Positions 34,430 through 43,225 of a DNA stretch of 64,000 bases are shown in pieces. The stretch spans positions 1 through 64,000 of the forward strand of contig CAYSFD010000025.1 of assembly GCA_964430565.1 (NCBI GenBank). The letters are read 5' to 3'. The notes under the pieces are model-generated. The model ran no database searches and was not told where the DNA came from. It saw only the letters and a program-made list of their open reading frames with translations. Each line of letters opens with the position of its first letter. Positions within the stretch are counted from its first letter, which is position 1. The translations under genes and the position numbers were made by a program. The DNA comes from VBDM01 sp964430565. GTDB lineage: Bacteria; Pseudomonadota; Gammaproteobacteria; Burkholderiales; SG8-39.

Positions 34430-35197
34430 TCAAAACTCGAAAACCTGGTTGTTTTGCAGCATCCGCGGCCGGTATTGGCCCACATCCTCCTCGATTTCCT
34501 GCATGGTAAGCTCGATCTCACCGGGCTTGAGATGCGTAATATAGATTTCAGCGCTGCGCTCCAGCTTTGCGAGTTCCTCGGCGAGCATGCTCGGACAAAG
34601 GTGTTTCGAGATGATCGCCAAGTCCCTTTCGCGATTACAGAAAGCGGTTTCTATTATCAGATACTTCAGGTTGGAGATTTTGTTGACCACTGCCCAAAGG
34701 GGATCGTTGGTGGTCGTATCACCCGTAAATACCAGACTTCCTTTGCCGGAATCGAGGTGGTAACCCACTGCCGGCACGACGTGGTTGGCCGGCAGCGCCG
34801 TGAGCCTGCGTTTTTGCAGCTCGATCGTGTCACCGACCTGAATCTCCCGGTAGCGGAGAAACGGTTTCTCTGGACTCGGAATTTGCGCGAAATCCGGCCA
34901 GATGCTCCAGTTGAAAATGTGATTGCGCAGGATCTCCAACGTCCCCGGAACGGCCCAAATCGTGAGCGGCTTGTTACGCATCCCCCCGACCGTATCGACC
35001 ATGAACGGAATGCTCGATATGTGATCAAGATGCGAATGGGTGAGGAAGACGTGATCGACGAGCGAGAGCTCGGTGAGAGAAAGATCGCCGACCCCCGTCC
35101 CCGCGTCGACGAGGATATCGTTGTCGAGGAGCATAGACGTGGTGCGCAGGTGCCGGCCGCCTATTCCGCCGCTGCATCCCAGGATCCGCAGCTTCAT
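34430..35197 (-). CDS. Class II 3',5'-cyclic-nucleotide phosphodiesterase-like MBL-fold protein
   Basis: A 255-aa metallo-beta-lactamase-fold hydrolase. The metal motif THSHLDH is at residues 53-59, followed by the later ligands in LPANHVVPAVGYHLD, VFTGDTTTND and YITHLKPGE. The HSHLDHISSIPFMVD wording and the TIWAVPGTLEILRNHIFN segment are those of class II cyclic-nucleotide phosphodiesterases (PDE1/CpdP type), which degrade cAMP. Sixteen bases separate it from the upstream adenylate cyclase gene, so the two are almost certainly co-transcribed and give a matched cAMP synthesis and breakdown pair. Confidence 0.87.
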   Translation of the reverse strand: MKLRILGCSGGIGGRHLRTTSMLLDNDILVDAGTGVGDLSLTELSLVDHVFLTHSHLDHISSIPFMVDTVGGMRNKPLTIWAVPGTLEILRNHIFNWSIWPDFAQIPSPEKPFLRYREIQVGDTIELQKRRLTALPANHVVPAVGYHLDSGKGSLVFTGDTTTNDPLWAVVNKISNLKYLIIETAFCNRERDLAIISKHLCPSMLAEELAKLERSAEIYITHLKPGEIELTMQEIEEDVGQYRPRMLQNNQVFEF

Positions 35198-35213
35198 CGA
35201 CCGGCGCCCGCAG

Positions 35214-37472
35214 CTACTTCTCGTCGAACACGGTTACGCCATCCCAGTCCTGCGGCAGGGGGACACGGCGGTGGCGGGTCACTCTCTCGGAATAGAGTTC
35301 GTAGAGACCGCACCCCGGGTTCGCGCGCTGCAGATTGAGGAGGTTGACTTCAACCTGGTCCCACTGCCGGGAGCGATATAGCTTAAGTGTTTGGTGCCAT
35401 AGCCTGATCTGGTCGAGCACGCTCTTGTCAACCTCGGACTCGACGCCGATCGGCTCGTAGATGCTGAGCGCCTCTTCCTTGCCCTTGACCTTGATCTTGT
35501 CGATCTCTTTGAATACAACGTCTTTGACCACGCTCCGCGTGGCCTCGCCGACAAGGCACCCCACCCCGTAGTACTTGGTCCTGCCCTCAAGGCGAGAAGC
35601 GACGTTCACCGGATCTCCCATCACCGTGTAGGCCTGTCTGATGTTGGATCCCATGTTCCCTACCCGCACGCCACCGGAGTTGACGCCGACGCCGATCTTA
35701 AGCGGTGGCCATCCGCGGCTCGCGAACTTCTGGTTCAACGCAACGCATTCACGCAGCATTTCGAGCGCCGCAAGCACGCCGTTGCGCGTGTGGTTCGGGT
35801 CGTCCACCGGCGCCCCCCAGAACGCCATGATGGCGTCGCCGATGTACTTGTCGAGCGTGCCCTTGTACTTGCTGCGGATGATCGTGCTCATGTCCGTCAG
35901 GTAGGTGTTGATGTACTCGCGCAGATGTTCGGGGCTGAGCGCCTCGGATATGCTGGTAAAGCCGCGCACGTCGGAAAACAGGATCGTGAGCTCCGCGTTG
36001 CGCGGCTCCATGGTGTACTTTTCCGGATCCTCGGCCATCTTGTCGACGAGCTCGGGAGGGACATACTGTCCGAAAAGTTCGGCGAACTTGCGCTTGGAGC
36101 GTGCTTCGACGAAATACCCATAGCCCATGTTGACCGTGTAAAGGGTTGCCGTCATCAGCAACGACGCGGCGAGCGGCAGGACCGAGCCCGCGTGCCAAAC
36201 GCTCAGGTTGAGAAGGGTTATGAGCGCTATCCCGATGACCGCGGCGACCGTAGCCCAAAGCGGCGCCAGCATGGGGATGAGCACCGCGAGCACCATGCCC
36301 CCGATGATAAGCAGCAGCACTTCCGCTCCGAGCATGTAAAGCGGCTTTTGCTTGAGCTTGGCCTCCAGCATCCCCACGACAAGGTTAGCGTGGACCTCGA
36401 CGCCCGGATACACGGTGTCGACGGGACTCGATCGAAGATCCTGCAGGCCAGGCGCGGAGGTGCCGATCAGGGCAATTTTGCCGCGGAGCCTGTCCGCCGC
36501 TACCTTGTCTGTCCACACGTCGGCGAGTGAGACATAGGGAAAACTGCCCTTCCGGCCCCTGTAGGGAACGAGCGCGCTTATGTTTTCGTCGACGGGAATC
36601 CTCAACTTATCGACATCGAGCCATTCAAGGCCGCTGTACTTGGCGATCAAGCGCTCGGACGGGTACCCGGGTATTACACGGGGCAGCGTTACGGTGCTGC
36701 TGCGCGAGCGTGCGGCCTCCTGCATGCCGAGGTAGAGGCGCACCATCGCGAGCGACAAGGCTTCGTAGTACTTGCCGTCATGTTCGACCAGCAGGGGCAC
36801 GCGCCGCACTACGCCGTCGGAGTCGATGAGCGGATTGAAATGCCCAGCGACCGCCGCGTTTGCCTGGAACTGGGGCAGGTTGCTCCCGTAGCCTTTCCAA
36901 ACCGTGACCTCGATGGACCGACCCGCAAAGGTGCCGGCGGGAAGTACCGGCTCGGGAATGGCCCCGCTTTTCACCGCGTTCTCCTCGCTGCTGAAGTAGT
37001 AGCCGAGAACGACCGGCCGGCCGTGGAGGAACTTGGCGAATATCGCATCATGGTCGAGCTCCGGCCGCAGTTCCTTCAGGGCCGATTGGAACGGGCCGAT
37101 GTCCTTGAGCCGGGACTGAGCCAGTTTCTCCAGCACCGGCAGGCCGGAACTTTCATCGGGTTCGGCGAACACGACGTCGAAACCGATTAGAGTCACACCG
37201 TATTTGTCGAAAAGTTTCTGCAGCAGAGCAACGATCTTGTCGCGGCCCCAGGGCCAGCGGCCCAGCGCTCGCGGGTCGAGGCTACGCTCGTCGATATCGA
37301 GGATGACGATGCGGTCGTCGACCGTACCCGGCATGGTCAGCCGCAGCCGGTAATCGTAGATGATATTGTCGAGCCGGGTGATAAATCCGATCTGGTAGAA
37401 CTTGGCGGCATGGCCTACAAAAGCCGACACCACCAGCAGACCGAGTGCGATTCGGACGATGTGCTGCTTCAA
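35214..37472 (-). CDS. CHASE2-domain class III adenylate cyclase
   Basis: Membrane receptor cyclase, 752 aa, starting at TTG 37472 behind GGAGGGAGC. After one N-terminal helix, a large extracytoplasmic CHASE2 domain spans about residues 30-380 (VILDIDERSLDPRALGRWPWGR is its signature). Three helices follow (about 385-465), then the cyclase domain from about 493. Catalytic residues are complete: metal Asp501 in FSDVRGFTS and Asp546 in DKYIGD, adenine-specifying Lys542 and Asp620 (MGDPVN), and Arg627 in NVASRLE. The Lys/Asp pair argues for ATP over GTP. The C-terminal 90 residues form a helical tail of unknown role. The CHASE2 ligand is unknown. Confidence 0.94.
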   Translation of the reverse strand: MKQHIVRIALGLLVVSAFVGHAAKFYQIGFITRLDNIIYDYRLRLTMPGTVDDRIVILDIDERSLDPRALGRWPWGRDKIVALLQKLFDKYGVTLIGFDVVFAEPDESSGLPVLEKLAQSRLKDIGPFQSALKELRPELDHDAIFAKFLHGRPVVLGYYFSSEENAVKSGAIPEPVLPAGTFAGRSIEVTVWKGYGSNLPQFQANAAVAGHFNPLIDSDGVVRRVPLLVEHDGKYYEALSLAMVRLYLGMQEAARSRSSTVTLPRVIPGYPSERLIAKYSGLEWLDVDKLRIPVDENISALVPYRGRKGSFPYVSLADVWTDKVAADRLRGKIALIGTSAPGLQDLRSSPVDTVYPGVEVHANLVVGMLEAKLKQKPLYMLGAEVLLLIIGGMVLAVLIPMLAPLWATVAAVIGIALITLLNLSVWHAGSVLPLAASLLMTATLYTVNMGYGYFVEARSKRKFAELFGQYVPPELVDKMAEDPEKYTMEPRNAELTILFSDVRGFTSISEALSPEHLREYINTYLTDMSTIIRSKYKGTLDKYIGDAIMAFWGAPVDDPNHTRNGVLAALEMLRECVALNQKFASRGWPPLKIGVGVNSGGVRVGNMGSNIRQAYTVMGDPVNVASRLEGRTKYYGVGCLVGEATRSVVKDVVFKEIDKIKVKGKEEALSIYEPIGVESEVDKSVLDQIRLWHQTLKLYRSRQWDQVEVNLLNLQRANPGCGLYELYSERVTRHRRVPLPQDWDGVTVFDEK

Positions 37473-37574
37473 GCTCCCTCCGCCGGGTCGGCTCTCAGCA
37501 AGACCTGAATCTCGGAACGAGTTTCAGAACGAGGACACCTGAGAGGGAAAGCAAGGGTCCCTCCCCTTCGTGGG

Positions 37575-37619
37575 CCCCTCATGCTCCTGCAGAACTTGGG
37601 GCTGTTTCGGTCATTCTGA
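37575..37619 (-). repeat. Copy 2 of a 44-45-base intergenic repeat
   Basis: On the minus strand it begins TCAGAATGACCGAAACAGCC and ends CAGGAGCATGAGGGG, matching copy 1 at 34339-34382 at most positions of both ends. It lies between the FHA gene and the adenylate cyclase gene, about 100 bases before the cyclase start. Confidence 0.55.
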
Positions 37620-37628
37620 AGCGGCTTC

Positions 37629-38387
37629 TTAAGTCTTGAGGAAGAATTCCATCTTGACGCCGGCCATGTCAATCACATCGTGGTCATTCAAGAAGTGCGC
37701 CTGCGCATCGAGGATCTTGCCGTTGACGACCGGAAAGCTCGCGCCCTCCACGTGAGTGATGAAAAAACCCTGCGGGCGGCGCGTGATGACCGCCACCTGA
37801 ACGCCCGGTTTTCCAAGTGTCGTAAGCGGCTTGGTCAGATCGAGTTCCTTGCCGGCGTTGGGCCCCGACAGAAGCTGCAGGGCCGCCGCCTTTTGTGGCG
37901 TGGCGGCGGACGGTCTGGATGCCGGACCCTGCGCGGCTGCCGCCGGATTTGCCGCGGTGTCTCCGAGGCTCTTCGCGCTGGACGCAGCAGCAGGGGCGGC
38001 GGGGACCGCCTGAGCCGCTCCTGCGGTGACCCCTCTCGAGGCGCCCGGGCGAAGGATCATGGTCTTTTCGAAGTCAGCTGCCTGGGCCTGCCCGGCCGCA
38101 GCCTCGGCCACGTACTTCAGTTTGTACTTGCCGAGCTCGATGATGTCGTTGTTCTGCAGGAAGTGCTTCTTGATCGGCTGACCGTTGACTACCGTGCCGT
38201 TCGTGCTGCCGAGGTCCTCGAGAAACGAGTCCTCCAGGATCGTGACGATGACGGCATGTTCCCCGCTCACGGCCAAGTTGTCGATCTGGATGTCGTTGTG
38301 GGGTTTGCGGCCGATTGTAGTACGTTCCTTGGCCAAGTTGATTTCCTTGAGAACCAAGCCGTCCATACTGAGTATCAGCTTCGCCAT
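37629..38387 (-). CDS. Double FHA-domain phosphothreonine-reader protein
   Basis: A 252-aa cytoplasmic protein. The N-terminal FHA domain (about 20-95) is intact: TTIGRKPHNDIQI with Arg27, SGEH (41-44) and GSTNGT (60-65). The C-terminal FHA-like domain (about 175-250) lacks the GR and SxxH residues and is probably structural. A long Ala/Pro linker joins them. Just before the linker is FEKTMILRPG; Thr109 sits in a motif like the phosphorylated threonine tails of other kinase-FHA partners. Genes for a PP2C phosphatase and a Ser/Thr kinase are immediately upstream (21 and 14-base gaps), so it is the likely phospho-reader or substrate of that kinase. Confidence 0.9.
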   Translation of the reverse strand: MAKLILSMDGLVLKEINLAKERTTIGRKPHNDIQIDNLAVSGEHAVIVTILEDSFLEDLGSTNGTVVNGQPIKKHFLQNNDIIELGKYKLKYVAEAAAGQAQAADFEKTMILRPGASRGVTAGAAQAVPAAPAAASSAKSLGDTAANPAAAAQGPASRPSAATPQKAAALQLLSGPNAGKELDLTKPLTTLGKPGVQVAVITRRPQGFFITHVEGASFPVVNGKILDAQAHFLNDHDVIDMAGVKMEFFLKT

Positions 38388-38408
38388 AGCAGTATCCCTC
38401 TGCTCAAA

Positions 38409-39233
38409 CTATCTAAACCAGGTCATCATCTTGCGCATCATGCCGCGCGGCACGGCGTAGCCTCGCAGCACGCGGATAAGTATCACCGAAACATTGTCCC
38501 GGCCGCCGTTGTCATTGGCTGTTTGCACCAGGTGCTGGGCACATAGTTTCAGGTTGGAGCTGAGCGTCTGCAGCGCCAGCCCGATCTCATCGTCGCTCAC
38601 CATATCACAAAGGCCGTCGGAACAGAGCAGATAGATGTCTCCGGTCTGCGTGCCGTAATCGTGAATCTCCGCTTCCACTGTCGGGTCGATGCCGAGCGCG
38701 CGCGTGACCAAATTCTTGTTCTGCGACTGCCTGGCCTGCTGGGGAGTAATCACGCCGCTGTCAATCTGCTCCTGAAGGAGAGAATGGTCCCGGGTCACCT
38801 GCGCAAACTCATTGCCCCGCAGTCTGTAGAGACGCGAATCTCCGATGTGCGCGACCGTCATCTTGTTGTCGTAGAACAGGGCGACGACCAGGGTCGTCCC
38901 CATCCCGGCGTACTGGGGCTGGCTCTGTGCCGCCTGGTAAATCGACGTGTTGGCCTTGGCGATCTGATCGCGCAGCAACTGTTGCGCGATTTCTTCACCG
39001 CTCCGTTCATCGATCCCGTGTGGCCCCGTCTTCTCCAACAGCTGCTGCAGCTCGGTGATGATCACCGTTGTGGCCATGCCGCTGGCCACTTCGCCCGCAT
39101 TGTACCCGCCCATGCCGTCAGCCAGCACGACCAGGCCCTTGTCCGCGTCCGATGCGATCGAGTCCTCGTTATGGGACCTGACCATTCCAGGATCGGTGCA
39201 ACTTGCAATCTCCAGCGCCCCCGACAAAGTCAT
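38409..39233 (-). CDS. PP2C-family protein Ser/Thr phosphatase
   Basis: Stp1/PppA-like metal-dependent phosphatase of 274 aa. All core motifs are visible: SHNEDSI near the N-terminus, the metal-binding ADGMGGYNAGEVASG, GMGTTLVVALF, VAHIGDSRLYRLR, CSDGLCDMVSDDE and the last aspartate in GGRDNVSVILIR. It would reverse the action of the kinase encoded 14 bases upstream. A short basic C-terminal tail (RGMMRKMMTWFR) is unusual and may help membrane or partner contact. Soluble and cytoplasmic. Confidence 0.95.
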   Translation of the reverse strand: MTLSGALEIASCTDPGMVRSHNEDSIASDADKGLVVLADGMGGYNAGEVASGMATTVIITELQQLLEKTGPHGIDERSGEEIAQQLLRDQIAKANTSIYQAAQSQPQYAGMGTTLVVALFYDNKMTVAHIGDSRLYRLRGNEFAQVTRDHSLLQEQIDSGVITPQQARQSQNKNLVTRALGIDPTVEAEIHDYGTQTGDIYLLCSDGLCDMVSDDEIGLALQTLSSNLKLCAQHLVQTANDNGGRDNVSVILIRVLRGYAVPRGMMRKMMTWFR

Positions 39234-39247
39234 ATGCTCAATGCGTC

Positions 39248-41809
39248 TCAGAGGCTGATATCGACACTGGTGGCTCCACCGGGAGCGGCTGCGCTAAATA
39301 TGGTGCGCAAGGCAGCCGCGAACTCTTCGCCCGTCTGGTAGCGCTGCTCTGCTTCCTTGGCCATTGCCGTATCCAGGAAAGCGACGAACGCCGGCGGCAG
39401 CGACGGGTTGTACTGCAGGATGTCCGGCGCATGCTCGTTGGCAATTTTGTACATGAGCTGCGCCATCGATTCGCCCTCGAATGGCAGCTTTCCACAGGCG
39501 AGTTGGTACAGGCCGACTGCGAGAGAAAAGAGATCGCTGCGCCCATCGACTTTCTTGCCCTGAAGCTGCTCCGGCGACATGTAGGAAGGCGTGCCGAGCA
39601 CCATTCCAGTCTTGGTCTTGGACGAATCGGTAATCCGGGCGATGCCGAAATCGGTCACCTTCACGACGTCGCTTTCCGGCTCGTACATGATGTTCGCGGG
39701 CTTCACGTCCCGATGGACTACATTTTGTTTGTGCGCGTAGCCGAGCGCATCGGCCACGCGCGCGACGATCGACGCGACCTTCTCGATCGGCAGGATGTTG
39801 TCCTTCTTGGTAAACGGCACCAGATCCTTGCCCTTCAGAAGTTCCATGGCGATAAAGCACAGATCGTGCTCTTCGCCCGCGTCGAATATGGTCACAATAT
39901 TGGTGTGGCTCAAACGACCTGCGGTTTCGGCCTCGCGGAAAAAGCGCTCCTTGACCTCTACGAGCTCATCCGCCTCGAATTCCTGAGAGAGCGCCATAGT
40001 CTTGATCGCCACAACGCGCCCGATTTTCGGATCCTTACCCAGATACACAACACCCATTGCGCCCTTGCCGAGTTCTTTCTCCACTTGATAGCGCCCAAGC
40101 ATGGGTTTTTCGGCCCCGCCGCCGAGCGCCAGGGTGCCGCCGGGGTGCCCCTGCGTTCCGCCGAGGATGACGGTTTCCGACATCTGCCTGGCGCGAGACA
40201 GCCTCGCCTCGAGGTCGCGGAACTTCGGGTCGTATTCGGCCATGTGGCGAAATACTGCTTCGGCCTTGTTGAACTGGCGCTTGCGTTCGAAGTCGAGGGC
40301 CAGGTTGTAGAGGTTTTCCATGACGGTGTCATCGAGCGGCACCTTGCGGAAACTATCCAGCGCCATGTCCAGATTGCCCTGCCCCTGATAGGCAAGTCCC
40401 AGCATCCGGGCACTGGTCGCCGACTGAGCATCGGATACTTCTTTGCCACGCTCGGCGACCATGAACCGCTTGGTGACGAGCAACACGTGGCCGACGACCA
40501 GCAGAGCGAGCGGCTGCATGAATTGCAGCCACATGCTCTGGCCGGTCATGAGCACGAAGTGGGCAGCGAGCAGAAGCGCTGCAACACCGGCGGTCACGCC
40601 AGCCCCTACGCCTGCGGAAAGCCGAGGCAGCAGCGCGATCAGATAGGCCGCAATCACGAGGTAAACCAACCCCTGGACGATCCGACCCCAGGCAGGCGCG
40701 ACGAAAAAGTGCCCCTGCAGGATCGAGGACACCGTGTGCGCCTGAAGCGCGACGGCCGGCATTGCCGGATTCACCGGCGTCACGAATATGCTGCCGACAC
40801 CGGCGGCCGTCGGACCAATCAGCACGATCTTGTCGCGGTATTTGTCCGCTGGGATCTTCCCGCTCGCCACGTCGTAGAACGAGTCTTCCTGGATTGCCGG
40901 TCTGCCGTCGCGATCCTTGTAGAAATAAGTCAACATCTGCATGGTCGAATCGGCCCCCACCCTGAAGTTGCCGATCTGCAACGCCTCGCCCGGGCGGATC
41001 TTGATGTCCTTCGCGGTCAGGTTGAGGCTCTTCGCGACGAGCATTGCCGCGAGCGACGGGTAGAATTCGTCGTAGTGCGTGATGGCAAGCGCTTCGGTGC
41101 GGATCGCACCGTCCACGTCGGGTACCGCGTTCAGATGCCCCACCGCAGCGGCTGCGGCGCCCAAGCTGTCCACGATCGGAACCTCGACGCCGCTGGTAAA
41201 GAGCGGCAGGTCGCCGCTCGCGTCCTGGATCGTGAGTGCGTTCTTTCGGACAAACTCCGGAAGGGGCTTGTCGGGCTTGCCGCGCGGCTCGCCGAAAGCG
41301 AACAGCATCGGCAGCACCACGCTGCCTGCCTTGGTGAAGCTCTCGGCGAGCTTCCTGTCGGTGTTGAGAGCGCTCTCGGCTTCCTGCAGCGTTGCGCCGA
41401 TCTGCATCAAGTCGGGCGAGGCGCCGCGGGGCGCTGCGTTAGGGTCGGGTACGAGCCTGCGGAAGGTCTCGAGGAGCTTGTTCACGTAGGCCAAGCCCGG
41501 ATCGAGCTGCGGCTCGGAGAAAAACACCGTGTAGCCGATGACCTTGGCATTCGCGTTCGCGAGTCGCTCCACCATCCTGGCGTGGATCTCGCGCGACCAC
41601 GGCCAGCGCCCGATATTGTCGATGCTCTGCTTGTCGATCGCGATGACCGCAATCTTGTCGGATGGAGACCGCGACGAGGCCCGAACGCCCCAATCATAGG
41701 CCGAGCGCTCCAGACCCTCGATCAGCTGGGATCCGCCGGCAAACAAGAGCGCGAGCGAAACCGCCAGACCGAGAAACCAGTCCCTTTTCCAGAAGCCCGC
41801 TTTGGTCAT
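39248..41809 (-). CDS. CHASE2-domain transmembrane Ser/Thr protein kinase
   Basis: Receptor kinase of 853 aa and first gene of the signalling cluster. One N-terminal helix is followed by an extracytoplasmic CHASE2 domain (about 30-360, with IDKQSIDNIGRWPWSREIHARM), three helices (about 365-440), a helical TPR-like linker, and a Hanks-type kinase domain from 570 to about 840. Kinase motifs are complete: GKGAMG loop, VAIK with Lys603, HRDVKPAN (699-706, catalytic Asp701), DFG (720-722) and SPEQ. Just before the kinase domain is SETVILGG with Thr546, a candidate autophosphorylation and FHA-docking site. The CHASE2 half is the same type as that of the adenylate cyclase, so both may sense related signals. 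Confidence 0.95.
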   Translation of the reverse strand: MTKAGFWKRDWFLGLAVSLALLFAGGSQLIEGLERSAYDWGVRASSRSPSDKIAVIAIDKQSIDNIGRWPWSREIHARMVERLANANAKVIGYTVFFSEPQLDPGLAYVNKLLETFRRLVPDPNAAPRGASPDLMQIGATLQEAESALNTDRKLAESFTKAGSVVLPMLFAFGEPRGKPDKPLPEFVRKNALTIQDASGDLPLFTSGVEVPIVDSLGAAAAAVGHLNAVPDVDGAIRTEALAITHYDEFYPSLAAMLVAKSLNLTAKDIKIRPGEALQIGNFRVGADSTMQMLTYFYKDRDGRPAIQEDSFYDVASGKIPADKYRDKIVLIGPTAAGVGSIFVTPVNPAMPAVALQAHTVSSILQGHFFVAPAWGRIVQGLVYLVIAAYLIALLPRLSAGVGAGVTAGVAALLLAAHFVLMTGQSMWLQFMQPLALLVVGHVLLVTKRFMVAERGKEVSDAQSATSARMLGLAYQGQGNLDMALDSFRKVPLDDTVMENLYNLALDFERKRQFNKAEAVFRHMAEYDPKFRDLEARLSRARQMSETVILGGTQGHPGGTLALGGGAEKPMLGRYQVEKELGKGAMGVVYLGKDPKIGRVVAIKTMALSQEFEADELVEVKERFFREAETAGRLSHTNIVTIFDAGEEHDLCFIAMELLKGKDLVPFTKKDNILPIEKVASIVARVADALGYAHKQNVVHRDVKPANIMYEPESDVVKVTDFGIARITDSSKTKTGMVLGTPSYMSPEQLQGKKVDGRSDLFSLAVGLYQLACGKLPFEGESMAQLMYKIANEHAPDILQYNPSLPPAFVAFLDTAMAKEAEQRYQTGEEFAAALRTIFSAAAPGGATSVDISL

Positions 41810-42202
41810 CGCCTCTCCCGTTTGTTTTTATTGTTGTTTAACGAGTGCCCCTGAGTCGCTGTCGCATTTTACCGCTAACCCATTCTGAAATTGGTCCCCG
41901 CAAAACGGTTCGGCGACGCTTCCGCGGGCACACTGAAAGGCATACGCACACTCGTCGTCGGGTTCGAACCCGCCACGCCTTAAAATCCGTAAGTTACTGA
42001 ATAAACAGAACCCTAGGTGACATTCTTACAGTGAATAGCAAGGGCAGTCAATCATATCTTGAGCGCTAGACCCGAACGGGGTATGGGCCCCCTTGCAGGG
42101 CGGCGGGATGGATTGCGGAGTCGGGCAATTCTTCTAAAGCGCTCGACGAGAAATGCCCGGCGACGCACCGCGCCGCGATCTGCGAGTTGAAGCTGGGGAG
42201 AT
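41810..42202. other. Intergenic region before the kinase gene
   Basis: A 393-base gap between the 3' end of the formyltransferase-like gene and the kinase start. It must hold the promoter of the signalling cluster, but I cannot place it firmly. It contains a 14-base perfect palindrome CGGGTTCGAACCCG (41959-41972) that looks like a tRNA T-arm, without a complete tRNA around it. No open frame of note. Confidence 0.5.
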
Positions 42203-43135
42203 TCAGCTCCCGAGCAAGGTGCCCGGGGAAATACCGTGTTGGGCTACAAGTTCGACCGCGGACACTTTCTTGCCCTCTTCGTGCTTCGCCTTGAGGACCT
42301 CGATCCGCCCTCCCTGGGCGGTCACAAAGAAACTCGCGGCGCTTGCTTCGGAAACCTCTCCAACCTTTCCCTTCACAGCGCTAAAAGCACGGAACGCGTG
42401 CTTGCGGGCATCGAAGATCTGCAGCTTTTTACCGTTCAGCGTGGTCCAGGCGCCGGGAGCGGGATTGCAACCACGTATCAGGTTGTAGACGAAATCGACA
42501 TGGGTCGCCCAATTGATCTTGGCCTCGGCGGCGCGACACCAGCCTTCGTAGCTCGCCAGGGCCTCATCCTGAACCGTTTCGCGCTGCTTGCCCGCGATCA
42601 CCAAGTCGGCCGCCTCGACCATCGCCGCGACTCCCATCGGGAACAGGCGATCGAAGTACACGCTGCCGAGCGTATCGTCCGGGTCGAGCGGCGTTTCCTT
42701 TTGCAGGATCACGGGCCCTTCGTCCAAACCATCGTTCGGGCGAAAGATCGAGAGTCCGGTCTTGGTGTCACCGCGTATGATCGGCCAATTGATCGAGCTC
42801 GGGCCCCGGTATCTCGGCAACAGCGACGGGTGATATTGGATCATGCCCTTTTTGGGAATTCTTACGAATTCCTGCGGCGCGAACTGCAGCACGTACGCCA
42901 TGATCCCGAGGTCTGCATTCAATCCGCGCAAGGCCTCGTGCGCCTCTTGGTTGCGCAGGGATTGAAACTGGAAAACCTTGATGCCTTTCTCCTGCGCCAC
43001 CGCCCTCAAGGGATCGGCCTTGGCGCCTTCCTTTTCCGGGGCGCAAAACACGCCCGCAACTTCGTCCCCACGGGCTAGAAATGCGTCCAATACGGCCTTG
43101 CCGAAGTCTTGTTGCCCGATTATTGCGATTCGCAT
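42203..43135 (-). CDS. Formyltransferase-fold protein resembling the 10-formyl-THF hydrolase domain
   Basis: A 310-aa stand-alone protein of the formyl_trans_N plus C-terminal domain type. The active-site segment IQYHPSLLPRYRGPSSINWP has His102, with Gln where methionyl-tRNA formyltransferases have Asn, and Asp138 lies in NDGLDEGPVI. This His/Asp spacing of 36 and the YHPSLLP wording match the hydrolase domain of vertebrate 10-formyl-THF dehydrogenase better than Fmt. It follows frc by 90 bases in the oxc-frc operon. It probably releases formate from 10-formyl-THF or exchanges formyl groups in oxalate-derived C1 metabolism. A true Fmt role is unlikely here, as no def gene is adjacent. Confidence 0.83.
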   Translation of the reverse strand: MRIAIIGQQDFGKAVLDAFLARGDEVAGVFCAPEKEGAKADPLRAVAQEKGIKVFQFQSLRNQEAHEALRGLNADLGIMAYVLQFAPQEFVRIPKKGMIQYHPSLLPRYRGPSSINWPIIRGDTKTGLSIFRPNDGLDEGPVILQKETPLDPDDTLGSVYFDRLFPMGVAAMVEAADLVIAGKQRETVQDEALASYEGWCRAAEAKINWATHVDFVYNLIRGCNPAPGAWTTLNGKKLQIFDARKHAFRAFSAVKGKVGEVSEASAASFFVTAQGGRIEVLKAKHEEGKKVSAVELVAQHGISPGTLLGS

Positions 43136-43225
43136 GAATTACTCCATGATTTGAACTCGGCGCGTTGAACTGCCCAATTGGGTCCGTTCCAACGCGCCGA
43201 CGTAATCCGGCGCTCTGCGTCCGGA

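Noticed and set aside
37629..41809. Kinase, phosphatase and FHA genes as the regulatory part of a type VI secretion system
   Set aside because: The trio resembles PpkA-PppA-Fha, but no tss or hcp/vgrG gene is present and the kinase has a CHASE2 receptor instead.
39203..41854. Long + strand open frame opposite the CHASE2 kinase gene
   Set aside because: Antisense shadow of a GC-rich gene; no domain, while the minus strand gives complete CHASE2 and kinase motifs.
41959..41972. CGGGTTCGAACCCG, which looks like a tRNA T-arm
   Set aside because: I looked for a matching acceptor stem, D-arm and anticodon arm about 70 bases away on both strands and found none. It is kept only as a palindrome; a tRNA-scanning program would settle it.
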